From Noviherbaspirillum sedimenti (GTDB lineage: Bacteria; Pseudomonadota; Gammaproteobacteria; Burkholderiales; Burkholderiaceae_D): a stretch of DNA of 64,000 bases. Where the stretch lies: positions 2,914,001-2,978,000 of the forward strand of contig NZ_QYUQ01000002.1 of assembly GCF_003590835.1 (NCBI RefSeq), read 5' to 3'. Shown in pieces: positions 44,349 to 51,716 of the stretch; the stretch's first letter is position 1, and the number at the start of each line of letters is the position of its first letter. The notes under the pieces were generated by a model, which had not been told where the DNA came from, ran no database searches, and saw only the letters and a list, made by a program, of their open reading frames with translations. Made by a program: the position numbers and the translations under genes.

Positions 44349-44558
44349 ATGAACCAATTTGCACCCGCGCCAAAATTTCCCGAAACGGGCTATTTGCGCC
44401 TGCCGGACGTTCTCTACTTCTTTCCTATCTCGAAATCGGCATGGTGGGCCGGTATCAAAGCCGGCATCTATCCTGCTGGTTATAAGCTGTCGGCCAGGGT
44501 AACGGCATGGCGAGCGGAAGACATCCGCAGCCTCCTTCAACGTGGGGTGCCAGTATGA
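44349..44558 (+). CDS. AlpA/excisionase-like DNA-binding protein
   Basis: This 69-aa protein has the pattern of AlpA-family phage/island regulators: LRLPDVLYFFPISKSAWWAG forms the winged-helix (MerR-like), and the tail ends TAWRAEDIRSLLQRG. Such proteins activate integrase transcription or act as directionality factors. The stop overlaps the next start (ATGA), making it the first gene of a coupled set. AGGAG lies upstream of the ATG. Confidence 0.85.
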   Translation: MNQFAPAPKFPETGYLRLPDVLYFFPISKSAWWAGIKAGIYPAGYKLSARVTAWRAEDIRSLLQRGVPV

Positions 44559-44833
44559 GCGCCCCTTTCGACCCCACCCCTGAAGAAATGCAAGAGCGCG
44601 GCGACCACCTTGCCGCAATGGAGCGCAATCACTTCATGCGCAATTCCGGCATGCTGGATGATGCACAGCTTGATGAATTTCTTGCCTCGTCCTGCATCAC
44701 TGGCGCGTCACACGAAAGCAAATTTATCGGTTTTCAGGTTGTTTTCGGATTCGACACTACCGGGCGCGACTTCGTTGCAATCAAAGACCTTGCAGGGCAA
44801 GGCGCGCACATTGTTTTCGTGGCCGATCAATGA
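44555..44833 (+). CDS. Island protein of unknown function, 92 aa
   Basis: Starts in an ATGA overlap with the AlpA-like gene and ends at 44833, next to the following start. An acidic N-terminus (MSAPFDPTPEEMQERGDHLA) is followed by a small alpha/beta body with FIGFQVVFGFDTTGRDFVAI. No family recognised. Confidence 0.7.
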   Translation: MSAPFDPTPEEMQERGDHLAAMERNHFMRNSGMLDDAQLDEFLASSCITGASHESKFIGFQVVFGFDTTGRDFVAIKDLAGQGAHIVFVADQ

Positions 44834-44844
44834 AAGGAACCGAC

Positions 44845-45180
44845 ATGAAAAAGCTGAAATTCTCTGAACTTGATCCAAACCAAAAGCGAGCGGTTTCTTG
44901 GCTTGCCGACGAAGCCGGCACCCTTACGCCGACAATCCTGGCAGCGACGGCACACGTTGGCGAACTTTGGGAAGCGAAAGCATTCCTGAAGCACTTCCAG
45001 CGTGGCAGCACACAGCATGAGCAACTTGCAGACCGGCTCCGAATGGGGGGCGCTGGCGCTGAAAGCATCCTGGATTGCATCCATCATGCAGCGCCAGCAT
45101 ACGAGACGCTAGGGGATCGTTTCGCGCTGGAGCTTACCGACCTATTGCCGGAACTGGAAAACGGCATAGCGGGTCTGTAA
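44845..45180 (+). CDS. Island protein of unknown function, 111 aa
   Basis: I start at the ATG at 44845 (MKKLKFSELDPNQKRAVSWL), because AAAGGA lies 6 bases upstream; an ATG at 44830 overlaps the previous stop. All-helical by appearance, with no motif I recognise. Its stop shares a base with the next start (TAATG). Confidence 0.7.
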   Translation: MKKLKFSELDPNQKRAVSWLADEAGTLTPTILAATAHVGELWEAKAFLKHFQRGSTQHEQLADRLRMGGAGAESILDCIHHAAPAYETLGDRFALELTDLLPELENGIAGL

Positions 45181-45992
45181 TGCGGCCAAATGTTCAAGCT
45201 ACGGATGCAGCATCCGGCGCGGCATTCCAACCGCTTGCACCGTTGCTGCAATCCACTCCAACTGACAAGGTTGACGCTTTCCGGCAAAGGCTTGTCAACC
45301 TTGACAGGGATAAACTGATTGATCTGTTCGGGCGAGCCATTGCAAGCGGAAAGCGGGTTGCTGCATTCTTGATCGCCGACGAACTGACCGCACGAGGCAT
45401 CCCGCCAGCCTTCCGGCATTTGCACGCGGCAGAAACAAGTTACAGCCTGGATCAGCGGTTTGATCTGTTACTGGCCGATTTGCGCTGGCTGCGACGATGG
45501 TATCCAGAACACGTTAAAAGCATCCGATACATGCGCTACCGTGAATTGTTTGCGTTTTCCGAATCCGCCTTTCATCGGGCGGCGGAATATGTGTTCTATG
45601 AAGGCCGCCGGCCGGCATGGAAGATTGTCGCGTCAATGAGTTTGACCGAGCGCCAGCAATGGGATTGCGCCTGGCTTCGTTCCGCGCCGATCAAGAAGCA
45701 CGACGCGACAACGCAAGCGGCGCATGAGCAAGTATTTTCTGCTTTGCGGGATGATCTGCACTCCGTCCGGCGCACCAAGAAATTTACAGAAGAGGCCGCC
45801 CACACGACCCTAGTGCGCCGCCATGCTCTATGGCTCTGCTCGCGGATGGCGGGTGGCAGTCCGGCTGAAACGGCGATCCGTTACACGCAATTGACAGGTA
45901 TCGAAATCACGCGGGACATAGCCGCAAGGCAGCTTCAAAAAGTGAATGAGACCCTGATCGAAAAACGACTCACAATGAGCAAGAAAAAGTGA
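45180..45992 (+). CDS. Island protein of unknown function, 270 aa (possible replication or partition protein)
   Basis: Starts ATG at 45180 in a TAATG junction. It is mostly helical and rich in Arg, Trp and Tyr (DLRWLRRWYPEHVKSIRYMR, then YRELFAFSESAFHRAAEYVF). A C-terminal segment (GGSPAETAIRYTQLTGIEIT, then RDIAARQLQKVNETL) could be a helix-turn-helix. It ends in a Lys-rich tail. It has no recognised catalytic motif. It precedes an iteron-like repeat cluster, which would fit a DNA-binding initiator, but that is only positional inference. Confidence 0.65.
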   Translation: MRPNVQATDAASGAAFQPLAPLLQSTPTDKVDAFRQRLVNLDRDKLIDLFGRAIASGKRVAAFLIADELTARGIPPAFRHLHAAETSYSLDQRFDLLLADLRWLRRWYPEHVKSIRYMRYRELFAFSESAFHRAAEYVFYEGRRPAWKIVASMSLTERQQWDCAWLRSAPIKKHDATTQAAHEQVFSALRDDLHSVRRTKKFTEEAAHTTLVRRHALWLCSRMAGGSPAETAIRYTQLTGIEITRDIAARQLQKVNETLIEKRLTMSKKK

Positions 45993-46020
45993 GCAAGAAC
46001 ATATGATGTATCCCCCTTTT

Positions 46021-46035
46021 CGGAGCAAAGCTCCG
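46021..46035 (+). terminator. Short hairpin after the 270-aa gene
   Basis: CGGAGC-AAA-GCTCCG, a 6-bp stem 29 bp past the stop and preceded by TTTT. Possibly a weak terminator. Confidence 0.4.
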
Positions 46036-46077
46036 ATTGGTTCTCAGACATGCCGCCAGCCTTACGCAGCAACGTTC

Positions 46078-46165
46078 TTGACGTGTCTGAAAGAGAGCAA
46101 CAAACACGTTCAATTTTCCGAAACTGACCAGACACGTCAACCTTATACACCATCAGACACGTCAA
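46078..46165. repeat. Iteron-like cluster of a TCAGACACGTCAA motif
   Basis: Four related copies: TTGACGTGTCTGA (46078-46090, inverted), AACACGTTCAA-type (46101-46113, imperfect), CCAGACACGTCAA (46128-46140) and TCAGACACGTCAA (46153-46165). Start-to-start spacing is 23, 27 and 25 bp, two to two and a half helical turns. Candidate origin iterons or an operator array in the 289-bp gap between island genes. Confidence 0.55.
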
Positions 46166-46281
46166 CTGCCTATTATTTAAGCAAAATAACGCGTAAGCAA
46201 CGCTTAACGATTTCATGCAAATTAACACAAAACCCGTCACGGCCCCGGTATTAAAAGGGCCGAACTTTGAAAGGAAATACA

Positions 46282-46443
46282 ATGCAACACGTCACACTTG
46301 AAACTCTATGCGATCACCTGGAAGTCATGACCATTGAGCGCTCCGAGGATCGCGGCTTCGCAATTGCCCACTTCGGGCACATCGAAGGACACCCGACTAT
46401 CGCCATTTCACACATTAACGGAACCGGCGTAATCATCCAGTAA
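46282..46443 (+). CDS. Small island protein, 53 aa
   Basis: ATG at 46282 behind AAAGGA. The frame encodes MQHVTLETLCDHLEVMTIER, then an alternating-strand sequence ending in GTGVIIQ, with a TAA stop. Compact alpha-beta appearance; function unknown. A hairpin terminator directly follows. Confidence 0.6.
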   Translation: MQHVTLETLCDHLEVMTIERSEDRGFAIAHFGHIEGHPTIAISHINGTGVIIQ

Positions 46444-46449
46444 TCAGGA

Positions 46450-46481
46450 CGGCAAGGAAAGGCATTCACTTTTCCTTGCCG
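46450..46481. terminator. Hairpin after the 53-aa gene
   Basis: CGGCAAGGAAA (46450-46460) pairs with TTTCCTTGCCG (46471-46481), an 11-bp perfect stem with a 10-nt loop. It could terminate transcripts from both sides. Confidence 0.7.
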
Positions 46482-46538
46482 CCTTGATAGGTAAGTCACC
46501 ACTGACTGACTCCAGTAATCGAGCGCGGAATCTTTTGA

Positions 46539-46844
46539 TTATCGCTTTGCGGCCTGTTCATCAATATAGTCGAAGCAATAAGCCATCCCCAATTGGAACG
46601 CGCCCTGCTTGTCGGACACAATCCCTTTTTGCATGGCATCAATTGCCCTATCGTTGACGGGATGCAGACCACGCGCACGTCCGACTGCACCCGGTGACTC
46701 TTTATACAGTTCATAGGTTGCAGCCGCCATCTCGCCGGACTTGCGGCAGGCATTAATTTTTTCCGCAACGAATCCGTTGTTTCCCTGCGCATTGGCATCA
46801 AATGCAAGCAGCATCGCTACGGCGGCAAAAATAGTATTCTTCAT
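46539..46844 (-). CDS. Small exported protein
   Basis: This 101-aa protein starts MKNTIFAAVAMLLAFDANAQ, a signal peptide with an AxA-type cleavage site. The mature part has two cysteines (NACRKSGEM and AYCFDYID) likely to form a disulphide. Function unknown. It is the only leftward gene of the island. Confidence 0.65.
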   Translation of the reverse strand: MKNTIFAAVAMLLAFDANAQGNNGFVAEKINACRKSGEMAAATYELYKESPGAVGRARGLHPVNDRAIDAMQKGIVSDKQGAFQLGMAYCFDYIDEQAAKR

Positions 46845-47122
46845 GGACTTGCTTAATCGACAAAATACTGATCATAACTCTTAAGTTGTCAATGGGCAAC
46901 TATCTGGAGCGACACTGCTTTTCTCACAGACAAATGGCAGCATATGCGCAACCTGAAGTCCTAGAAACATCGCATTATGCTGTAGGTGCACCCTTCATCA
47001 ACTTTGCCTATTTTTAAAAAAAACCTTATAGATTGTTGCAATCACCCCACAGACAGAAAAAACATCGCATCTTGAACTAGCGGCTTGATCATGAAAACCT
47101 GCGAAGGCTAGATGAAAAATAT
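46845..47122. other. AT-rich non-coding end of the island
   Basis: I see no gene. AACATCGCAT occurs twice as a direct repeat (near 46969 and 47064). An A-tract lies near 47016-47024, suggestive of bent DNA near an attachment region. Confidence 0.4.
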
Positions 47123-47145
47123 TTTGACAGTATCAGTGACGGTAT
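47123..47145. repeat. Right-end candidate integrase arm sites
   Basis: TTTGACAGTAT (47123-47133) and AGTGACGGTAT (47135-47145), direct repeats 12 bp apart. The same motif, orientation and spacing as the pair at 42806-42828. Confidence 0.55.
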
Positions 47146-47222
47146 ATCGCAACTGAAAAAACCGAAAACCCTTTATTCATGCGGCTTTCAAGGCATGATT
47201 AGGCTTCCCCTCTCCAAAACAC

Positions 47223-47248
47223 AAAAGCCCCGCACTCGCGGGGCTTTT
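47223..47248. terminator. Strong bidirectional terminator, probably the displaced tRNA-Ser terminator
   Basis: AAAAGCCCCGC-ACTC-GCGGGGCTTTT, an 11-bp perfect stem with A/T flanks. Outer bases (CTCTCC..AAAAC and GTTTT..GGAGAG) extend the symmetry. Its position just past the element's inferred right end fits a terminator once adjacent to the tRNA. Confidence 0.75.
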
Positions 47249-47253
47249 CGTTT

Positions 47254-47293
47254 TGGCGGAGAGAAGCGCGCATGTGCGCGTGGGGGATTCGAA
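47254..47293 (-). repeat. tRNA-3'-end-like remnant, inverted
   Basis: Read on the minus strand: TTCGAATCCCCC, then a 16-bp GC palindrome-like insert (ACGCGCACATGCGCGC), then TTCTCTCCGCCA. The two parts match the T-loop and acceptor/CCA end of the tRNA-Ser but are split and lack the 5' T-stem. It is not a functional tRNA and is in the wrong orientation to be a plain attR. Confidence 0.5.
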
Positions 47294-47317
47294 GCTTTGC
47301 GCCTGCAGGCGCAAAGC
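47294..47317. repeat. Perfect 24-bp palindrome
   Basis: Two 12-bp arms, GCTTTGCGCCTG and CAGGCGCAAAGC, with no loop. Directly abuts the tRNA-like remnant. Part of a palindrome-rich intergenic block. Confidence 0.6.
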
Positions 47318-47340
47318 CGGGAGAATCTGCGGGGCGGTGT

Positions 47341-47368
47341 GGCGCGCAGCGACGCGCCGGGCCGCAGG
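47341..47368. repeat. 28-bp dispersed repeat with hairpin, copy 1
   Basis: Begins GGCGCGCAGCGACGCGCC, a 6-bp stem with a 6-nt loop, and continues GGGCCGCAGG. It is identical to 61141-61168, 13.8 kb away. A REP-like intergenic element. Confidence 0.7.
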
Positions 47369-47404
47369 GCGCCTTATGTCGCCAGCCACTTTATTCATGG
47401 TGAC

Positions 47405-48874
47405 TCATACCTCCAACTTCGACCGAATTCGCGAGAACCGCCGCCATCCGAGTATGACGCCGGTCGCGCTGATGCCGATCCCGAAGAAAAGGAACACGGT
47501 GATGAGAATTTTGCGCAGTCCGGGACGATCGCGCAAAACTGGAAAATCCATGCTGTGCAAACCCTGATACAGCCAGCGCTGAGAGCGATTGGCTGCAGCA
47601 AGGCGCTTGACGATGCGTCCATTCGCCGGGTCGATGTAATACCATTCGCCGTCCGCAAACGTCGCACGCGCCACCGGCAGCGGCCGCTCGCCGGTCTCCG
47701 GCGCGGTGCTGTAATAGTAGTCGTCGTATTCTGTCAGTAGCGCAAAAGACTCCAGCGCCACGTCCGGTCTAGCGTGGCGCAACGCCGTCTCCAGCGCCAT
47801 CGCATCCCATCCGCTGCTGACTGTTCCTTGCCGGGGCAGCAGCAGGTCCGCGGGCAGCAGCGACTTACGCAGCTGCAAAGCCGTCACGCCGCGCAGCCGA
47901 TGCCATTCGACTTCCCTGATACCCTGCCCTGCCAGCCCGCGCAGCAGGCCTGCCTCGACGCTGTCGCGGCGGCTCAACGGGCCGCCGTGCCAGGCGGCCA
48001 ATAGTTGCGGGTCGGGCTTTGACGATGGAAAAAGGCTGAAAGGGTTCATCGACATCAGGCCGCTGAAGATCCAGCCCAGCGCCAGCAGCGCGCCGGACAG
48101 GCCGAGCACATGGTGCCAGCGAAACACCGGCTCGCGGAAAGGAATGCGGCGGCCCGCGTCGCCCTTGCCGAAGCGCACTCGCACGAGTCCCACAAACAGT
48201 CCCGTCATCGTCACCAGTACGCCCGGCAGCGCCAGCCAGACGACGACATGATGCCAAATGTCGCCATGACGGCGCAACTGCACCGGGTAAATCCAGTGCG
48301 GAATGGCGCCGATCCAGTTCCAGAAACGTTCCATCCTGCGCGTGTCGCGCACCACTTCCGCGCTGGCCAGCGACACGTAAAGATGCGTCCCATCCGCGTC
48401 CTGCATGTCGACTTCAGCCAAGGGGCGGTAAGGATGCAGGTTTGCCGACACCGTCCATTGGTCGAGTTCGAAACTGTCCACCTGGCGTGCCGTGCCGCCG
48501 CCCTGGAAGCCTGCCGCGACCGCTTGCGCATCCACCGTCGTCACGCGTTCGCCGGTGTCGGCAAACACGGCCTGCCAGCGCGCCGATTTCCCCGTTGCCA
48601 GGATGCGATAAACCGGCCGGCCGTCCAGCATGCCCAAGCGCACTGCTTCGGCCTGATCCAGCGCCAAGGCATCCAGCGCTTGCGACAGCGTCACCGCGCA
48701 GCGTTCCAGCGCAAGCGGCGGCAAAGCCGCAATGCGTTCGGCCGGCGTCAGGCGCGGAAACGGTACATACAGCAGCACCAGGCCGCTGGCGAACCACATC
48801 AGGAAAAACAGGGCCAGCGACATGCCGAAATAGCGGTGCAGGAAGACCACGGCTCTTTTAATTGCGCTCCCCAT
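47405..48874 (-). CDS. PepSY-associated TM domain protein
   Basis: I start at the ATG at 48874 (MGSAIKRAVVFLHRYFGMSL), giving 489 aa, because it lies 8 bp after the TonB receptor stop. Four or more membrane segments: ~12-37, ~190-215, ~245-270 and ~445-470. PepSY-type periplasmic loops lie between them. Such proteins sit beside TonB receptors and are thought to act in reduction or uptake of metal complexes in the inner membrane. HRYFG and the following FLMWFASGLVLLY match the family start. Transcribed with the receptor behind a cobalamin riboswitch. Confidence 0.88.
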   Translation of the reverse strand: MGSAIKRAVVFLHRYFGMSLALFFLMWFASGLVLLYVPFPRLTPAERIAALPPLALERCAVTLSQALDALALDQAEAVRLGMLDGRPVYRILATGKSARWQAVFADTGERVTTVDAQAVAAGFQGGGTARQVDSFELDQWTVSANLHPYRPLAEVDMQDADGTHLYVSLASAEVVRDTRRMERFWNWIGAIPHWIYPVQLRRHGDIWHHVVVWLALPGVLVTMTGLFVGLVRVRFGKGDAGRRIPFREPVFRWHHVLGLSGALLALGWIFSGLMSMNPFSLFPSSKPDPQLLAAWHGGPLSRRDSVEAGLLRGLAGQGIREVEWHRLRGVTALQLRKSLLPADLLLPRQGTVSSGWDAMALETALRHARPDVALESFALLTEYDDYYYSTAPETGERPLPVARATFADGEWYYIDPANGRIVKRLAAANRSQRWLYQGLHSMDFPVLRDRPGLRKILITVFLFFGIGISATGVILGWRRFSRIRSKLEV

Positions 48875-48882
48875 CGCGCCGG

Positions 48883-51042
48883 TCAAAAGCTTGCGCGCAC
48901 CGAAGCCTCGTAAGTGCGTGGCTCGGCGATCATGACCTGCTGCGGACGGTAGGCCCAATGCGCATACAGCGCATCGGTGGCGTTGCGCACGCGCATGCCG
49001 ATTTCCAGCCGCTTGCTGACTTTATAGGTCGCGCCGAGATCAAGGGTCGTATAAGCGGGCAACCTGACGGTGTTGGCGTTGTCGGTATGCACTGTCGACA
49101 CGCGCCGAACCCAGGTACCGAATTCCCATTGGGCATCCGGCGCATAGCGCACGCCCAGGTTGGCGACAGCTTCGGGTACGAACGTCGGCGTGTTGCCATT
49201 GCGCGATACGGGCGGCGAGCCTTCGCTGAAATCGTCAAAGCGCGCATTCACCAGCGCCAGGTTGGCGTCCAGCGTCCACTGCCGGGTAGGGCGCAGGCTG
49301 ACGCTGACTTCCGCGCCGGTCGACGACTGTCGGCCAACAGGCAGACGGTTGGCTGGATTGACGGGGTCGGGCACGAAAACATTGGTTTTGACGATATCGT
49401 AGATGGCCAGCGTCCATTCGCCCTTGCCGGCCCAGAAGCCTTGCTTTAAGCCCGCTTCCCACTGCTTGGCTCGCGACAGGGCGAGCTGGCTCTGGTTGCG
49501 GTTAAGCAGCAGCAGCGTGCCGCCTGGTTCGACCGCCGTGGCGTAGGATGCATACAGCGTCAGGTTCGGCAGCACATCGTAGACGAGGCCAGCGCGGTAG
49601 GAATTGGCCGAGTACGTTTTCGATTCGCTTGGCGCGCCGGCGAGATCGAAATAAGTCCAGTTCACGTCGAAGCGGTCATGGCGCAGGCCGCCGACCAGTT
49701 TCAGCGCCGACGTCAGGGACAGTTGATCTTCGGCGAAGATCGACCACTGGTCGATGCCGACCCTGCGCGCGGGCGAGCGGTTGATCGGCGTGGCTGCGGC
49801 GAAAGAGCCCGGTGCCGGATTGAAGGCGTCGACAGTCTGCGGCGCGGCGGGAAAACCGTTGCGGGCCGTGGCAAAGCGCGTGGCGTTCACATCCATGCCG
49901 ATCGCCAGCCGGTTTTCCAGCGCCCCAAGGGATCCCTTGTGCAGGGCTTCGGTCCGGTTGCCGGTCACCTGGTGATCATGATCGAGATCACCCCAGGAAA
50001 AGCGTGTGACCGTTGGCGCCGCGCCGGCATTATAGGTGAGGTTTTCGACGTTGCGCCAATCGCGGTAAGAGTCGTAGTGATACAACTGATTGCGCACTTC
50101 CCACTGGGCGTTCGGGGTCCAGGATAGATTGGCGCGCAGCCAGGTGGTATCGGCGGCGAAGCGGTCATCGTTCAGATTGTTGTAATTAACGCGGCGCAAT
50201 GCCGGATCGATGCGGCCATTGACCAGCGGCGTGCCCCAATAGGCGTTCTTTTGGCGATCGCGCATCTTGTCGAATTCCAGCGTCAAGTCGAGTGAGGGCG
50301 CGAGGGTGAACAGCAGCGAACCGGTCAGTCGCTCCAAACGGCTGCGGTTGTCTTCGACATGGCTGCCGTAGTCGTTGAGGCTGGCATCGATCCGGTAATA
50401 CGCCGCGCCTTCCTTGACCGGCCCGCCGGTGCCGGCATGCAAGCGATGGGAGTTAAAGCTGCTAAATGCGTAGCTTGCCTCGAACGGCGCCTGTTTTCGG
50501 CTGGGCGTCCTGGAAATGAAGTTGACCGCCGCGCCGATCGCGCCTTCGCCGTACAGCACCGAGGCCGGCCCCCGCAGTACTTCGATGCGGTCGAAGTTGG
50601 CAACATCCATGTTGCGGCTCGACATGCCCGTTCCTCCCGGGATGCGCACGCCGTTATGGAGGAAAGCCACGCCATTATTAGTGAAACCGCGCACCGAAAA
50701 CGTGCCGGGCGTACCGCCTGTAAAACCGCCGCTGAAACCGGCGGCTTTCTCGACCGCCTCCACCATGGTGCGGCTGCCTTGCGCACGCATGGCTTCCTGC
50801 GTCAGAATCTCCACGCTGGCTGGCACATCCTTGACTGAGACGCCGAGCCGCGTGGCGGTGCCTGCTTCGGCGTCCAGCGCCACCCCGCTGGTTACGCGGC
50901 TCCCCTGCACGGTAACGGTCGGCAATTCTTGTTGCTCGGCATACGCCGACGGTGCCCAAATGCCCAGCACGACGGCCGCCATTGCCAATGCGAATGGTTT
51001 TACAGCCAGGCTGGTAGGGCCCGCAAAAACAGAAGATTTCAT
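48883..51042 (-). CDS. TonB-dependent outer-membrane receptor (siderophore-receptor type, B12-riboswitch controlled)
   Basis: 719 aa from the ATG at 51042 (MKSSVFAGPTSLAVKP), which precedes a signal peptide ending at SAYAEQ; an upstream ATG at 51141 is possible. No good ribosome site is visible. The TonB-box region is LPTVTVQGSR; the plug domain follows (~45-160, DVPASVEILTQEAMRAQGSR), then the barrel, ending in a terminal Phe (YEASVRASF). The sequence type is that of FhuE/FpvA-like siderophore receptors. The upstream cobalamin riboswitch suggests the cargo is a corrinoid, or a metal linked to B12. Confidence 0.9.
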   Translation of the reverse strand: MKSSVFAGPTSLAVKPFALAMAAVVLGIWAPSAYAEQQELPTVTVQGSRVTSGVALDAEAGTATRLGVSVKDVPASVEILTQEAMRAQGSRTMVEAVEKAAGFSGGFTGGTPGTFSVRGFTNNGVAFLHNGVRIPGGTGMSSRNMDVANFDRIEVLRGPASVLYGEGAIGAAVNFISRTPSRKQAPFEASYAFSSFNSHRLHAGTGGPVKEGAAYYRIDASLNDYGSHVEDNRSRLERLTGSLLFTLAPSLDLTLEFDKMRDRQKNAYWGTPLVNGRIDPALRRVNYNNLNDDRFAADTTWLRANLSWTPNAQWEVRNQLYHYDSYRDWRNVENLTYNAGAAPTVTRFSWGDLDHDHQVTGNRTEALHKGSLGALENRLAIGMDVNATRFATARNGFPAAPQTVDAFNPAPGSFAAATPINRSPARRVGIDQWSIFAEDQLSLTSALKLVGGLRHDRFDVNWTYFDLAGAPSESKTYSANSYRAGLVYDVLPNLTLYASYATAVEPGGTLLLLNRNQSQLALSRAKQWEAGLKQGFWAGKGEWTLAIYDIVKTNVFVPDPVNPANRLPVGRQSSTGAEVSVSLRPTRQWTLDANLALVNARFDDFSEGSPPVSRNGNTPTFVPEAVANLGVRYAPDAQWEFGTWVRRVSTVHTDNANTVRLPAYTTLDLGATYKVSKRLEIGMRVRNATDALYAHWAYRPQQVMIAEPRTYEASVRASF

Positions 51043-51199
51043 TGTTGAGTTTTGTGCGATAAGCAACCGGCCCGCTTCCCCGCAGGTCGAATTGAACAGA
51101 AGCGCACAAACTGAATAAGCGAGCGAAATAGCGTGCGGCATGCCGAAACATGCGCTGCCAGTATCGCGAACATCCCCGTTCGCACACTTCCACTTGTTT

Positions 51200-51383
51200 G
51201 GCCGGTATCCGGGCTAGCAAGTCAACCGTCTTGCCTTCCCATGCAAATGCACAGTGGCGTTGAGAGACGACTTGTCACGACAGGAATCGTGACGCTTGCT
51301 TTCCGTTGCGGGGGCAGCACACCTTAGTGCAGAGCACTGGTGTTTCCCGTTTAACTGCGGACAGAGACGTGTCCGCGGGCACC
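51200..51383 (-). ncRNA. Cobalamin (B12) riboswitch
   Basis: The minus-strand leader holds the family's conserved blocks in order: a GGTGCC start (51383), AAACGGGAAACACCAGTG, CTGCCCCCGCAACGG, GCCACTGTGC, TGGGAAGGC and the B12 box AGCCCGGATACCGGCC (51200-51215). It ends about 160 nt before the TonB receptor start. That gap can hold an expression platform; hairpins such as GCGAACGGGGATGTTCGC follow. Binding of adenosylcobalamin or another cobalamin would repress the receptor and PepSY genes. Confidence 0.93.
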
Positions 51384-51716
51384 AAAAACAGCATTGTACG
51401 GCTCGCACCATTTCATGACAACTGAAACACGCTGTTTCAGCTGAAGCGGATCATATCGGAGCGTGTGCCAGCGGTTTCCAGTTGTGGGGTGGTGAGCATT
51501 TTGACACCGGGCCAGCGCCCGCACCGGAGGTTTTTACACAAGCATCCGGTGCGCGAGGCACTGCCCCGCGCCTGCGGAACGTCGTCGGCTTGCAAGACGA
51601 CGCTCCGTTTCTTAGGGTGGGGATGGGTTTAAAACTGCACTGTGTCGGCCACTGACACCCATCCCTGCCTTCTCCTTCTCCTTGAAGAGGAAGGAGTGCG
51701 ATGTGCGACCGTCGTC
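51384..51716. other. Intergenic region between the riboswitch and the PAS-GGDEF-EAL gene
   Basis: No gene is supported. Hairpins: CTGAAAC..GTTTCAG (51422-51440), CGTCGTC..GACGACG (51580-51602), and CTCCTT..AAGGAG-type symmetry near 51670-51700, the last perhaps terminating the leftward gene. The promoter for the riboswitch transcript must lie around 51390-51450. Confidence 0.45.

Larger units (their letters stand above)
42680..47222 (+). mobile_element. Small integrative element in tRNA-Ser
   Basis: A tyrosine integrase gene starts 167 bp inside the tRNA 3' end. An AlpA-like regulator, a coupled set of orphan genes and lower-GC DNA follow. Paired direct repeats related to TTTGACGGTAT, 12 bp apart, occur near both ends (42806-42828 and 47123-47145) and look like integrase arm sites. 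A terminator suited to a tRNA lies at 47223. The attR core is not clear: only CCCCTCTC (47207-47214) matches the tRNA 3' end (42680-42687). The right boundary is therefore approximate. Confidence 0.7.

Noticed and set aside
46078..46165. CRISPR array
   Set aside because: Motif is only ~13 bp, one copy is inverted, spacers are ~12 bp and no cas gene is present; iteron or operator repeats fit better. No other CRISPR-like array was seen in the window.
47254..47293. Inverted tRNA-3'-end match as attR of the island
   Set aside because: Site-specific integration yields direct repeats; this copy is inverted and split by a 16-bp insert, so I list it only as a remnant.
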